This document shows, one piece after another, positions 1 through 13,600 of a stretch of 64,000 bases of DNA. How positions within the stretch are numbered: the first letter of the stretch is position 1; every line of letters starts with the position of its first letter. Origin of the DNA: Breviolum minutum Mf 1.05b.01 (lineage: Eukaryota > Sar > Dinophyceae > Suessiales > Symbiodiniaceae). Both the position numbers and the translations under genes were made by a program. Below the pieces are notes generated by a model. That model was not told the origin of the DNA. It ran no database searches and saw only the letters and a program-made list of their open reading frames with translations. Location: contig DF239261.1 in NCBI GenBank assembly GCA_000507305.1, positions 1 through 64,000 on the forward strand, given 5' to 3'.

Positions 1-733
1 TTGTTCGTATATCGGAAGTTTCTCAGCTAAACTTCCTTTGATAATATATACCTTGAAAAAAGTTCTGAGCAACAAAAAACGAAGAAATTTTGCGTGGAAG
101 TGACTGGCAAAATGGTGCAAGATGTAGATTCATGAAGATTTATGTATTCTTCACCGTTAGGACGCACAGCTGGTGAAGCCTTTAAGATGATTCATGAAGT
201 TACTGTAATATAATGAATGGGGATATTTATGCCATGGAGCATTGGTGGCTTGGAAGATGATGAAACCTCACGTGTTGAAACCAGCTGGTTTAGCCGGCCA
301 TTTTTGCGGGATGTGGGCTCTCCAAAAGAAAATCCTGAGTTGATCTTGCCAGAAGATCGGCGCCGGGGGTACTCCTGTTGCGATCTTCTGTTAGAGTGTA
401 AACCCGCAACACTTAGGATCTGTTCTTTTTTGGTGATTTTTTGCTTTGTGGTTTTGTGAAACTACATTTCCTTTCAAATTATGGTTCCAATCATTTTGGG
501 TATCTATTTGCTAGCTTTCAGTAGGGTATGTAGAAAAACAAGCTTCAAAGTAATGGTGCATTGATCATTGGACATTTGCAGACGGCGTCCGAAGGTGTCC
601 ATTTAGTGCTCAGGGAAAAAGAAATAAATGATTAAACCGTACAGAATACAATGGGAATCTAGGCTCCTCCAATGCCAAACCCCCAACAAATAGCCGGCCT
701 TATTTTTGGGGTTATGAAGCCCAGCATTGTCCC

Positions 734-1667
734 TTAATAGTCCTCTAATAGGACCTTATTTTTGGGGGATTCCCATGAGAATAGAATCAGAATATCCTTA
801 GACTTAGAGTCCTGAGGATGGGATTGGATGCTTAGGGATTCTTTTGCGGAGATATTTTCGGAAGCTTTAGACTTCAGGTCCATGTGATTTTTGGGTTTCG
901 GTAAGTAGCTGAAAGAAGAGGGTGAAACGGAAGTTTCGGGTTCGATGGATTTTCTGAGAGGGTCCAGGGTAAGGTACGTGGATTTGACAAGGGTCCCTAC
1001 ACAAAAATCTATTGAATCTTGGACATGGTCTGATCGAAACAAATCCAGATTTGACATGACATGTTTATCGCCATACAAGGTGGGCCCCCCATTTACCGTC
1101 ATAAATACAGTGAAAAAACTCTATAGATGATATTATACATGGCCGAAAATAAATGGGCAACTGGGGTTATCACCCTACTTTATTATATAGGAGTTATAAC
1201 CCCATTTATAATTAAGGTTTTTGGGCCCATCTTGGAACTCTTCCACTTGATGAAGTTCCTGTCCACATCAAAGTTTTCAAACTGTCAATGTTTCCAAGAA
1301 TCTGCGAATCCAAAATGTGTGTTTACTTCACCGATTCTTTCAAAAAAAAGTTCCAGGTTAACTCAGGTCACTGTCCCCCACTTTTCGGCGAAGGGGCTTG
1401 CAAGTGATGATTTCTTCTAACTTGTCCCGGGCCTTTGGGATGAACGTCCTGTGGAGTATAGGGACGGTTAGCGCTTCATTGCTTGAGCCCGTTTTAATGT
1501 CTTGTGGCGCATCGCGTGGTACATTGAACGTCGCATCGTTTCGGAAGTTCCCAATTGTGTGGCAGCAATCATTCTCAAATGAAACTCCCTCAAAAACCAA
1601 CAGTTTGTCCCCGTCAAAAATGGTAGTTGGGAAACTACTTTTGGGAAGACTAGCAGTGTTCAGGTGC
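734..1667 (-). CDS. Unrecognised coding blocks on the minus strand, possibly a decaying gene
   Basis: Read on the minus strand, this stretch holds three protein-like blocks. The first (about 1667 to 1358) includes motifs such as FEGVSFENDCCHTIGNFRND and ATFNVPRDAPQDIKTG. A second short block (about 1290 to 1240) includes NFDVDRNFIKWKSSKM. A third (about 1075 to 734) includes SNLDLFRSDHVQDSIDF. Between blocks one and two the frame shifts and a TGA interrupts, and a family F palindromic element (1076-1235) separates blocks two and three. They could be true exons with short introns or a degraded gene carrying an insertion. I do not recognise the family. The opposite strand is also open over 1398-1670, so strand assignment rests on residue plausibility. 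This is the only clear minus-strand coding signal in the window. Confidence 0.4.
1076..1235. mobile_element. MITE family F
   Basis: Terminal inverted repeats of the type CAAGGTGGGCCC / GGGCCCATCTTGG. The interior carries the family signature AATGGG(C/T)AACTGGGGTTAT and ATAACCCC(A/C)TTTATAA. It interrupts the minus-strand coding blocks. Confidence 0.8.
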
Positions 1668-2712
1668 TAGTGTTAGTGTTAGGGAGTACTGTATCCGTTC
1701 ATGTATTTCGTTCAATGTATCTATAGATCTCGGCTTCCTGAGGGGTTGGAGCCCCAAAAGCACTGGCCAAAGCCATGGAGTGGATCGACCGATTGAGTCA
1801 AGGGTTTGGTAAGGAATATGTCCTGGGCAAAATGACCAAACCGCTACTACAAATGGCGGTTGTGTAAGGAAATCCTCTTTAAAATGCCCTGAAAAAATCA
1901 AGTGTTTAGGAACTATAGCGTAGATGATACAGGTTTCCTTTGCTTAGGGTTAGGGGTATAGCGTAAGGGTTTAGTATGGAATGTTCCCTTTTCAAGCTTT
2001 TTTTTAATCATTATCTTAAAAAGGAGCTGAAGATGATGTCTAAAGGTGTGCACTCCTTCACTGCAGAAGTGGTATAGCTTAGTCCCCAATCTAAAAAGAA
2101 GTACAAGCTGAATAGCCTCAAGACAACCTGAAAGATATGGCCCGTACTGGTTATGTTGACTTCAGAAATTTACTTACACAACTTGCAGGCGGCTGTGTTC
2201 GAACTCATAGGACTTGATTCACATATTCGTATTGGAAATATGGGCCGTTATGGAAAAGTATGACAAATTGATTGTGTGGCGCCTCACAGAACCTTTTCAT
2301 CATTTGGTGGGATTCCATTCCATAGGACATTGATTGCATCAGTGGCAACAACAGCAGCCACCACCACCACCACAAACAAAGACAAACAACAACCAACAAC
2401 CACAGCGACGGACAACTACAACATCAGCAACATCAGAAACAACTACAACATCAGCAGCAACAACAACCAGACAAACAAACAAACAAACAAACAAACAAAC
2501 AAACAAACAAACAAACAAACAAACAAACAAACAAACAAACAAGCAAACAAACAAACAAACAACAACAACAACAGTTTCATCAACAACAACAGCAGCAGCA
2601 ACAAACAGCAGCACCAACAGCATCAACAACAAGTCCAAACAATAGTGATACATTGTTTCTGTGTGTTTTATCCTTTTGCAACGTGGCGGTTCTCAAACTT
2701 TTGGACAGTGAA
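1668..2712. other. Divergent intergenic gap (candidate strand-switch region)
   Basis: No convincing exon is seen here. The gap lies between minus-strand coding blocks to the left and the + strand RPE gene to the right, so transcription would diverge from it. It holds a weak family P-like segment (about 1835-1905), CAA/CAG-rich sequence and a long (AAAC)n tract. Dinoflagellate genes usually sit in long same-strand blocks, and the switches between blocks are the likely sites of promoters. No TATA-like motif was relied on. Confidence 0.4.
2470..2560. repeat. (AAAC)n microsatellite
   Basis: About 22 near-perfect AAAC units with one AAGC variant, flanked on both sides by CAA/CAG-rich sequence. 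It lies just upstream of the first RPE exon. Open frames through it are repeat artefacts. Confidence 0.95.
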
Positions 2713-5700
2713 ATGGAAGATGTTGAAGTTGCAGATGATCCACTGCTCGGCAAAGTAGCTAAAGGTGCCGTAGCTTTGCGATGCGTGAAGTCCACAGTTT
2801 TGGTACGTGGGTGCAGCAACTAAAACCAAAACCGGTGTCTGTTTGGGCGGTTTTGTTTTAGATCAGTTTTACTGAGTTGCACCAGTCGTTACATGGTGGC
2901 AGGTCCTTATTTGCAATTAGCAGTTGCTCGTTATATAGGGACGCGTTACACGTTGGTTCCCTTATAGAGCGATTTGGTCCCTCCACTGGCGGTGAAGCAC
3001 TCAGCCCTAAGGAAGGCGTTTTTGTGCTTGGCCGCAGACCAGCAAAACCTTTTGTTTAATGTTCAACCGACAAAAAAAATCATGCTTGCCGAATTTGCTG
3101 CCAGTTTTCTTAACGCCGAATTGGCTGGTTGCAGTTTTAATTGTAGGTTTTGTTCTCGAAGTTGTTGGTAGGTTTAGAGTTGTTTTTGTTGGCATTGAGT
3201 CTCGTGAGTTTTTGTTTTGCGAATCTAAAGGATGACATCAGAATGGTGAGAACGAATCCAGTTGGTGACTGAAACATGTGTTGAAATGTGCAATCCAGAG
3301 GATGATGACTAGTACACTTGATTATAGCGGATTCTGGATTCTAATTTCTTATCAAAGGGGTTGAAAATACCAACTAGAAATTGGTATAATTAGATTTCAT
3401 TTACGTTTCTAGAAGTATATACATGCATGAATTTGCATCCTCAAACAAGTCTACATCCCCACATTCCCTGCATTCATAGACATGCACCCTTCGAACACTT
3501 GGGGCTTGGTAACCCTTGGAATCCAAGGCCAAGTACCCCCCCCCCCCCCCCACAAAAAAAAAGGCCTTATGAATGGGTAACTGGGATTAGAACCCCACTT
3601 ATAGGAGTTATAAAGTTATAACCCCATTTATACCTGGCAGGGGGCAGGGCTCACCTTGCGATCTTTGGCTAAACACTTCTATTTCGAGAACTGGACTTGG
3701 GCAGAGCTTTATTTTGGTACATGTACAGATGACTGATATATGTCAAGTTATGTGCATATGCACATACCGCATATTATGTTTATTCAACCCGCTGACTCCC
3801 TCCTCTCTCTCTCTACATATATATATATATGTATATATATTTATTTAAATATATATATATATTTATATATACTGTGGGTGTATTTCTTGCATATTACACA
3901 TGTCAAAATAGATTTTCAGCGGGCAAAACGGGACATGTATTTTCCGCGTCCTTTTCCGAACCTTTGCTAAAAATCACGATAGGCTGAACGTGCCTTACGT
4001 GCTGGTGCAGATTATTTACATCTTGATGTGTCTCGGTAGCTGGTGGGTTTCAATTTTTTTTGGGGGAGGGGGAAATCATGTATTCACCATCAAAATTGGA
4101 GTATGATATTTGGATGATTCATTGTGACGTATGTAAATATATTATGTTTATTATATGTTAATAAGTTAATATATTTTTTCAGGGTTGAACCATCCATCAA
4201 CTTAACAAGAATCTTTGGTTTTTCCCAGACGTGGAAAGCACATGAAACAATATCAACTGTCATAAGCCTTGGCTTACACGCTGGGCCCAAAAACGAGTTA
4301 TAAGTAGGGGGCTCATGAGCCTCCACTTACCCAGATGCTCCATGGTGCTGGTATATTTACCTACATTTTGTCCATAAATTTATGGTAAATGTCGGTAAAT
4401 AGACCAGCACCATTGAGCATCCTGGGTTTTTTGGGGATGAAATGACCCCAGTGAATATTTTTTCATTTTTTGGGCCATGAAAATAATTAGGGGTGAAATA
4501 ATTCCATGGATTTGACCATCCTAGGGGTCCACCCTTGTCTCTGTGGTTTCTTATGTTTCAGGGCCGGGAAAAATCAAAAAAACACACAGAAAACAGCCAC
4601 GGAGTCGAAAGTCCTTGGTGTTTTGTTGGCACCTGGGTGTCCCCCAAAAAGACGATATGAAAAACATGTGAATGGGTCCTTTTGTTGCAAAACAACACGT
4701 TATTTTTAAGTAATTGACCCATAAAGACTGGGGTTGTAAGCCCTATAAGTAGGGTTATTACTTCCGTTGGCCATCAATTGCCGGCCATTTATAGGGATAT
4801 ATTTCACTCCATGTGTAATGACAATCTTGCGGCCCACCTTAAACCCTGCTAAGTTGGCGGTGGATTGCATTCGGATCCCACCCGTTGTGGTTGGCGTTAT
4901 AGCAACGTTTAGGCCCGAGAATTCACAGCCTCAAAAACTTGATTGGATAAGTTGTTCAGGTTTTGGTAGGCTTAGTACATGCATGACAAAATTCTGGCTG
5001 AAGTCTTTCAGCCACAGCAAGTTGACAAGATCAACGTCACACCTTCCTGTAATTACTCGGCTATACAGTAGTGCTCTTTTATTTGGTGCCATCATCATTT
5101 TGGGCGATGGATCGAAACCACTAACTATAGATAGTCATCTAACATCCGCATATCTTTCTTATCACATCTCTTGGGGTCTGAACTCTTTGGTGATATATTA
5201 TGTATATATGATATATATTTATATATTTATTTATTTATTTAATTTCTGGGTATCTGCAATGATTTTGGAAGCCCACTCTTTCTCCCGCAATCATGGTTCC
5301 AGTGGAATTCCAACAAGGCCCCAGAAACTGGAATTCTGAGCTTCGGAAGTCCAAAAATGGTCGTTATTTTTCACTGCCAAGATGTTTGTTGGAGAAACAG
5401 TGCATAGTGCACTTCAGAAAATTGACATGGAACCCAAAACTCCCATATTTGCGTGGGGGAAAATCATCTGAATCATCCACCTCCATGACTTTGGAGGTGC
5501 CAGGGTGTGAGGGTTTGTTTGGAAAAAGAAGCGGTGAAACCTGCCAAGGTAATGGACGGCAATTTTGTTGCTTGGTGTGCACCAGGAAGTGTGAAAATGA
5601 CTCTCTCAATGGCATTTTTGGTGGGCAAAACAACAAGTTGGAAGTAGGGGCTGATAACTCCGCTTATAGGGGTGAACAAAACCTCAGTTACCAATGTAGA

Positions 5701-8700
5701 AGGCCATTTATACGGGTGAAATAACTCCATTTATTACTGGTGGCGGGGCCCACCTTGCACAAGGTCTTAAGAAGGCAGTTTTTAGGTTGGGTGAATGAAT
5801 GATTCTTACTGGGAGGATCATGAACATGCGAGGCGTTTGTTCAACAATGCGTGGGTTTACAATGGTTTGCCTACCAAAGCTTTTGCAAATGAATCATAAA
5901 GCAAGAAGAGTGGGTCGCAAAAGCCATTTGCAGGGATGAAAGCTTGGAGTTGAACTCATCCGAATTGTTCTACGATTCGACGTTTCCAGGGTTTGCAATT
6001 AATGCCCCTTTCTGCAGTTTTGTTTCGAAGCCAATCACCATCATCCGGTTTGCTCACCACGTTTTTGTTCTTGTTGGCGATTTGATGTATACTACTTATA
6101 CTACCCAATTATATATTGGGATTCTAGTACCAAGTGATACAGGGAGTTTTTTGAATTGCAATGTTAAAGATCCCTGATTAGGCAACCAATCCCATACCAT
6201 CCATGTATGGTATATTTACCTACATTTACCATAAAAATCAACCAAATGTAGGTAAATATACCATACATGGATGGTATGGGAATGGTTTTTGTTGTTTTTG
6301 CGTGGCTCATGTGAGGTGCCAGCCATCTCTTTCGGTGCGGGTGTCATCGCAAAGCTCCGAAGTCACCATCCCACCGTGCGAGGGGCGGTGGTTGCTGTTG
6401 CGTCGTTGTTCGTTTTCAGCGAAGACGAAACGCATTTTACACCAAAACACGGTGATCTTAATTGATTAAGATACTGGAACTTTTAGGAACCTGCACGAAA
6501 AGGTGTGTTTTTTTTGGTTGTTGTTTTTTAATGTTGCTGGAGTTAGTTCAACTATATACTACATGATAGTTTAAATCTTGCATTGGAAAGTGGACCATGA
6601 ATGAAGATAACGCCTCCCGGAACTGTCATATCCGCCCAAAACTGCATTTGTGTGTCTTTTCCCTTTTGCATAGGGTCGGATATGTCAGTTCCCGGGAGGG
6701 TAGTATTGGTCCTTTCCCAGCAAGCCATGTTAGAAGAGATGGAGGGCAACCTAATGTGAAGAGACAGAATAGGGAAGAGGTTGAATTCACCCAAGTAGAA
6801 CGGACTTCAGTCCAACATCATCCAAGTAGATTGTTGTTTGCGATGATGGCGGGCCGTTTGGCAACTCCCACAAATGTGTCTTTTTCTTTGAACAGCAATG
6901 AAGTTTCATGCGATTTGTGTGGTCAAATTCATTTAGAGCAAGGAGATTGAAAGGATCTTAAGGGGTGTCCTCCGTCCCTTTGCCTCTACCTTTTGGTTGC
7001 ATACCTTTTTTTATATCGCCAGACACTCAATGTATGGCATATTTACCTGCATTTGGATAATTTGTTTGGTAAGTAAATATAGACATTGAGTGTTTGGGAT
7101 CTATATCGACAGCTCAGGACATTTCATGACATTCCTGGAATGTCGCAATCGGCAATCTGAAAAGATACAAGGTTTGTGATGTGTTTGCTCAGGTCTTCAC
7201 CAACAAATTCTTCAAATTCTTACACAAGACGAAGGTTCTAGGTGGTTGTTTTAAACATGTTTTATTTTCACCCCTATTATGGGGAAGATTCCCAATTTGA
7301 CTAATATTTTTCAAATGGGTTGAAACCACCAACTCGATGAAGGTTTCATTCAAACTTAATTCTTTCTGGGCAAACAATTCCAAGACCAGACTGCTGTTGT
7401 TTTTGGCCTCACCAAAATACATTTTTGACTGTGGATCCGGAAACTGGGGCGTCCAAAACCCTGGATAAATATGATAAATTCGGTCAAGGTGAATTGTTAT
7501 TTATATCGTATTTACATGTCGTTTACCAAGATGTTACCGCTTTTTCCTGACTCAGAACGAAGAAAAATCCGAGTCCAAAGGCCCGAGTCGACCGGCCGCC
7601 AGGTCTTTTTTGATTGTCATATGATGGTGGCAAAACCTGAAGAACAGGCCGTGGCCGGGACTTCTTGACCTGTGTTTTTTTTTGGGGGGTAGGCCTCCTA
7701 CCAACCAGTCATGTAAGATCATGTAAGTAGGGGTGAAAATCACTCTATTTATAGGGGTGATATATAATTAACCTGAGTTACCGATTGAAAAAGGCCATTT
7801 ATATAGGGGTTAGAAGTTATAAGTTATAAGTCCATTTCTAAGTAGTCGGGCTCCATCTTGTGGAGATCATGGTTGCTATTGGGGAGCCTCTCCTGCTGAA
7901 AGGATCCCCTAAAACACATGCCCTAAGGCTCCTGGGATCTCAAAACTGGTGGTTTGGAGATCCCAAACCCCTGCCATACCACATCCAAACCCCTCTGTAT
8001 ATAGCAGGGTTACCCGTGATTTTTCGGGTTGATTTTTGAATGTTAGATTTATAGATTTTTGGACCTTTAAAACTCTTGAAAAAAATGGAAAACATGGAAA
8101 TCTGAACATGATCCATGATTTCCTATGTTTCGGAACTTCCTTTTGTTCAGGATGTTTTTTTGATCGGCCAAAAAGGTGGAACAAATCGCCCAAGCAAAAG
8201 CCTCACACCCAGTTGCTTGACCGCAGATTGCCCGGGAACAACGACTGCTCTATTTATGAGATGATACTACCCGGTTATATCTGGGATGATACTACTATAC
8301 AACAACATTTGGTAGCACACCCCCATGCAGATCCACCAAACACCTTTTGAGCAGGTATCTTTTGACCCCCCAAACATCTCGCGAGGTTCGGCTTTTTCAG
8401 GGGCTTCCAAACACGTTCTCACCAGGTATTTAGAGGATTTTGGATGTCTAGGCACCATGTTTTTTCGATGGTGGAATGTCCTGCAACATTCCTGCAACAT
8501 ATATTTCAAACCAAAAGCTGAAAAGGTAAAGGGTGCAAAACTTGGTGTTTTTTCTATTTTTTGTTGAAGGTGATTTTTGTTGCTTTCTACCATGGTATAT
8601 CACTCTTACATCACCTTTAAACCACCATTTGGGAGAATATGTTTGTTCCAGCCACCTTACTAGCAAATGGATTTGTTTAAAGAAAGGACAAGCAAAAACC

Positions 8701-10592
8701 TTCACCCAATCATAGACGATACGATATATATCCAAGGATTTTCGTTCACTCAAAAATGCAACCGTTCTAACTTGTAAACGTCTTTGGGGATGAAGATTTA
8801 TTGTATATATATATATATATAGGTTGTGTGTGTGTGGCCCCTGATTTTTCCCAGTAACATACGTAGCTTCAATGAAGGTCTCTGTTGAAATAAATCCCCT
8901 ACTTAAAAAATGCTTGTCATGATCTTGCGAATCACTTTTGATGTGGGGACAGGATCTGCTTCTTCAAATGTATAGGAAACAACAACAGCCAGCCACAAAA
9001 TTCTTCAAGTCGTGACCTTCCGATTGATTCGCCTTAGTCATGGAGGTCACGTTGTTTTGAGCCCCGAAAAAGGTCGGTCACAGTTATGAATCCCACCGAG
9101 GTCACGACTTGAATTTGAAGAAATGGATCAAACTTCCCTTTAAAGCACCGGTTTTTGAGGGGGGAAAAATCATGGGGTCTTTTTGTTCTTAGTTTTAAGG
9201 GATGCAGTTCATTGCAACTTGTGGATGTCAAGGTGCAGTCTTGGAATCCAATTCCCATATACTATATGAAATAGTTTACCTACATTTATATATCCGAAAA
9301 ACAAACATCCAGCCAAATGGAGGTGGTGGTACATATACCATGACCATGGAGCATATATGGGATTTGGTGCTGGTCTTTCCCCCAAAAAAAACCCAAGGAA
9401 ACGGGCAAGCAGTTGTTGCAATTCACCTTTCACATTGAAGCGACCGAGTCTAGAGGCGAGTGGGCGCATTGTGTTTCACTGGAGAGGGGGGAAAGTTACA
9501 TGTGCACAGTGGCATTTGCAAATACTACACTAGGTACACCCTGGAAAGTTATGGAACTTAAAGAACACCCATTTTCGTGATGGTTCATGATGGTTCATGC
9601 TTAAATACTAAATGCAAGAAATGTTCTCTAGCATTCCTTAACAAGCCTTTGTCGTGGAAGCATGAGACTTTTCCGAGCTGAGAAGGGACTATATAGAGCG
9701 CAAGGAACAGCTGCCGCTGGATACCTCCATAACGCGGGAAGCCCTGCAATTGCTTGGATAGAGAAGTTTTCCTCATCCACGTCTCTTGCGGCGCCAGTTT
9801 GGGCCATGGCAAGCGGACTTGTTCTATACAACACGAGGTTTCCGCATCTTCCCTTCTCGGCAGTTTCGCTTCAACAGAAGTGGTTGCCCATGCCGCCACT
9901 ACCTTACACGCGGTCCATCATGGCAGAAAATGGGGGCTGCATTTGGTGAAGAGCTTTTCAGAATACTTGAGGGAGATACCCTGGGAGGACATTGAAACAA
10001 GCAGCAAGGGAACAATGTGGATGCAGATCCGCAGCAGCAGGTGTCAAGCTGGTCTAGGGAGTCCTTGGTCGACGATTCAATGAATACAACTCTGTCAGGC
10101 AATGCCAAGCTTTAGCTTAGATTGACAACACATGTCTGACGATTGCACTTTTCGGACTTGGATCAGAGCTTCAACATTCAAAAACAAGCCCAACAAAACA
10201 CCATAGACATCCACTTGGAGTTGTTTTAAGGAGTTTTTTTTTACTTTGTACCATGGTAAATCACCATGGAAACAAAGCACCATTTGAGATCATATTTTGT
10301 CCAAAACATCATGTCCAATCCTCCCTTTGCAAGGCTCGTTTAAGGTGAAGCTCCCAATTTGTGTTAAAGTTTTAAAGGTCCATTCTCTCTCACACACACA
10401 CACACGGCGGAAACAAGGACGACGGGACCCTTCGCAACCAAACAATTCCCTAAGAGTGCATCACGACAAATTCGCAGGAAAGACTCAAGAGACGATTGAC
10501 TTGGCAAAAAAACACGGTTACCTTGGCCGCAGGGTTTGGTGCCGGTAATGATTATTGATGGAGAGTCTCGCCGTTTGTGATATTGAAGGAGC

Positions 10593-10636
<44 letters not shown>

Positions 10637-13600
10637 CTGATGGAAAGTCTAAAGGTATATGATATAAGATTTATTTGGCTTGTTTCAACCTGGTTGGGCT
10701 TAGAAATCTTTGGAACACACAACCTATTTAAATTTCGATATGACATATATTAACGTAACAACCAATTAACAGAATATAGCCATATTGATTATTAGGGCCC
10801 ACTAGGCAAAAGGTTGATTTTTTGTTTTGGGAAGAGCTGATTGTGTCTCTCCCAAAGAATCCGGACATTTTTTTACTCATGGCCCAGCATCATACCTTGG
10901 CTGTAAAGCTATGACTGGAGGCAGGGCAGCCTGCAGAACAGGATATTGAGTTTCATTCAAACAATAATTCTATAGTGATTTGGATGACTACTCAACGAAG
11001 ATCTAAGGGTTTCGAACAGCTGGTGAAGTACAAATGTTCTACAGGGATGCGACATTATCCTTCTTCAATCGGATGGGAGGAACAAAAAATCCACCGTATT
11101 TCATGTAAAGGGTTTACTAGATGGTGGTTTCAAATATTTGATATTTTCACCCCCACCTGGACAAATGATCGAATTTGACTATTACTATAAACTATTTTCA
11201 AGGGGGTTGAAACCACCAACTAGGTTTAGGCCTCTCATGACTGATGGTTTGATTGTTTAGTTTAGTAGTCAAAGGGTTCGTTGGTTGGATCGAAAAGGCA
11301 ATTTTTTACTACCCACTTATATAAGGACTATAATACACCATTATAAGCATCCCTATTAACCACCAAGTATAGTGGAATATCACACGGGTTTTGACCATTG
11401 CTCAAATTATTTTTGATTTGGGGCATCTACCCCACAGGATCCATGACACTGGTATATTTGCAATGGTTGATTATTTTAGTAGATGTAGGTAAATATGCTA
11501 TGCAATGCATGGCTTTTTCTGGGTATATTTAAAAAAAATCGAGATATCTAAGATATTAAGGCCCAGAAGACATATCAGAGCCCCCAAAAAATATGATTAG
11601 AATTAAGATCACTTTTCTTTTCAGATGGCCAGCTTCAATGGCAAACTTGTGAGTTTTGGGAACTTGTCTATAGATCTCTAGATTTCGGCGAATGACTGGG
11701 TCGCTGTGGTGCTGAGCGAGTGGATGATTGTTCAAATTTGTTTCTTCTATTGACTCCACAAGCCATCACGTGTCCCTTCAAAATGGTTCAGAACTTGTTT
11801 GTTTTGAGGGGGGTGCCAGCCACCCAAGATCCCAACTACCTCTCAACTACAGCAATATGTTAGGATGCATTCCCTCCAGCAGTAACCGACCAGGATCATA
11901 ACACTATACATTTTTAAGGCTCTGGGATCCCGAACTAAATCTTTTCTTCCCACTGTTTCTGGGAGGAAGGGCATCCCAAAATGTTGCTTATTTTCTGTAG
12001 GGGATTGCACTACCCCCCTACCGTCTTGAACCAATCAGGATTTGGTGTGAGCCAAAGGTTTTGTTTCCGTTGCTCATATCCAAAGAATCCATGTACAGCA
12101 TATTTACCTACATTTGGTTGTGTTTTAGTGTTAATGTAGGTAAACATACCGTACATGCATTCTATGGGTGCGCAGGTGTTCCTTCCTTTTTGTTGGTTTT
12201 TTGTTATGCCTGAAATTTGCAGGTTTGCTGGTAGGGTTGGCCTTAAATCCAGCGACACCCTTGGAGTTTGGCTCCCAGTTGTGTGGGGGCACTTTTTAGG
12301 TCACCGAAAGTTTCAGGTACCCAAAATGGAGGTACTAAGCCTTGTAAGGCTATTTTGGGGTGAATTTTCCCTTGCACAAGCCTTACATACAGCTTATATA
12401 TATAGGTGAGGATTCCTCCATTTTTGGTACCTGAAACGTTTGGTGATTAGGTGGAATTTATATTGCCGTGTGTAGTAAATCAAATCGCTTATGATGAACT
12501 ATCCAGATGAGAACAAACCTAGGGGACGTTTTATCTGAAACTAGGTGAGAAATATGGGACTCGGGACCACTTTCCTTTTGGGATACGGCCTATTCTCAGG
12601 GGCTTTTGCTATGAGTTTAGGAATGGTAATAAATACTGGTTCCTTTTTTTAACTCGGGCGTCGCCATTTTGGTGACGCTTTGGACTGGATTGTGGCCTTT
12701 GATTGAATATGTATTATATATATAATCAACTTATATATAATTATTTAGATATGTATATGTTGTTTTAATTTATATGTATTTTCATCAATGTATGGAGAGA
12801 GAGATTGATAGATATTTGTTTATATCAGAAAACTACAGGAAAGGATTTCGCATGGGATCAAAACAACCATCCTGGTGTTTTTCTCCGACTAAAGACATCA
12901 GATCAGTTCCAAGGCGAGTCACCCACTCATAATGCTCCATGTATGGCATATTTACGTACATTTGGTTGATATTCATGGTAAATGCAGGTAAATATATCAT
13001 ACATGGATATCATGGATGCTATGGGTATTGGCTGATAACATAATCCCTATATACCACTGAAAACGAACCCCCTGGAATCCAGGAGATCATGGCTACTCAA
13101 CCTACCCCCCCTAAGTACCCCCCCAGAAATAGTGGTTTAATAAGGCCTTATTAAGGGAAACCAATGGTTGACTAGCCATGAGGAGATTCCCGCCTTGGGA
13201 TTCCCATCTTTTTTCAGCTTCCAACCCAACGTTCGCCCCCAGGACAGTCCTTCCGTACCTGGACCAGGCGGATCCGAAGGGCAGGATTTGTTTTTTTTTC
13301 CGAGAAAAGAAACGTGTTGTTGTTGGTTGTTGGTTGTTGGTTGTTGGTTGTTGTTGTTGTTGTTGTCGTCGATGATTATTTGTTCTGTGTTGTTTTTAAA
13401 TCATCATGTTGTTGTCGTCGATGATTATTTGTTCTGTGTTGTTTTTAAATCACCTGTAAACTACAGTAGTATCGTATTACAACTGGTTTGTTCTTTTTCA
13501 AGGTTTTATTTGTTGGTATCACTGATTTTGGAACAACACACCCGTTTCGTTTTATTTGTTTTTGCTTCCCTACGATGTGTGTAGCCTCGTGTTTTCAGGT

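Noticed and set aside
2276-2653. Asn/Thr/Gln-rich open frames on both strands
   Set aside because: Product of CAA and AAAC repeats; no coding signal independent of the repeat.
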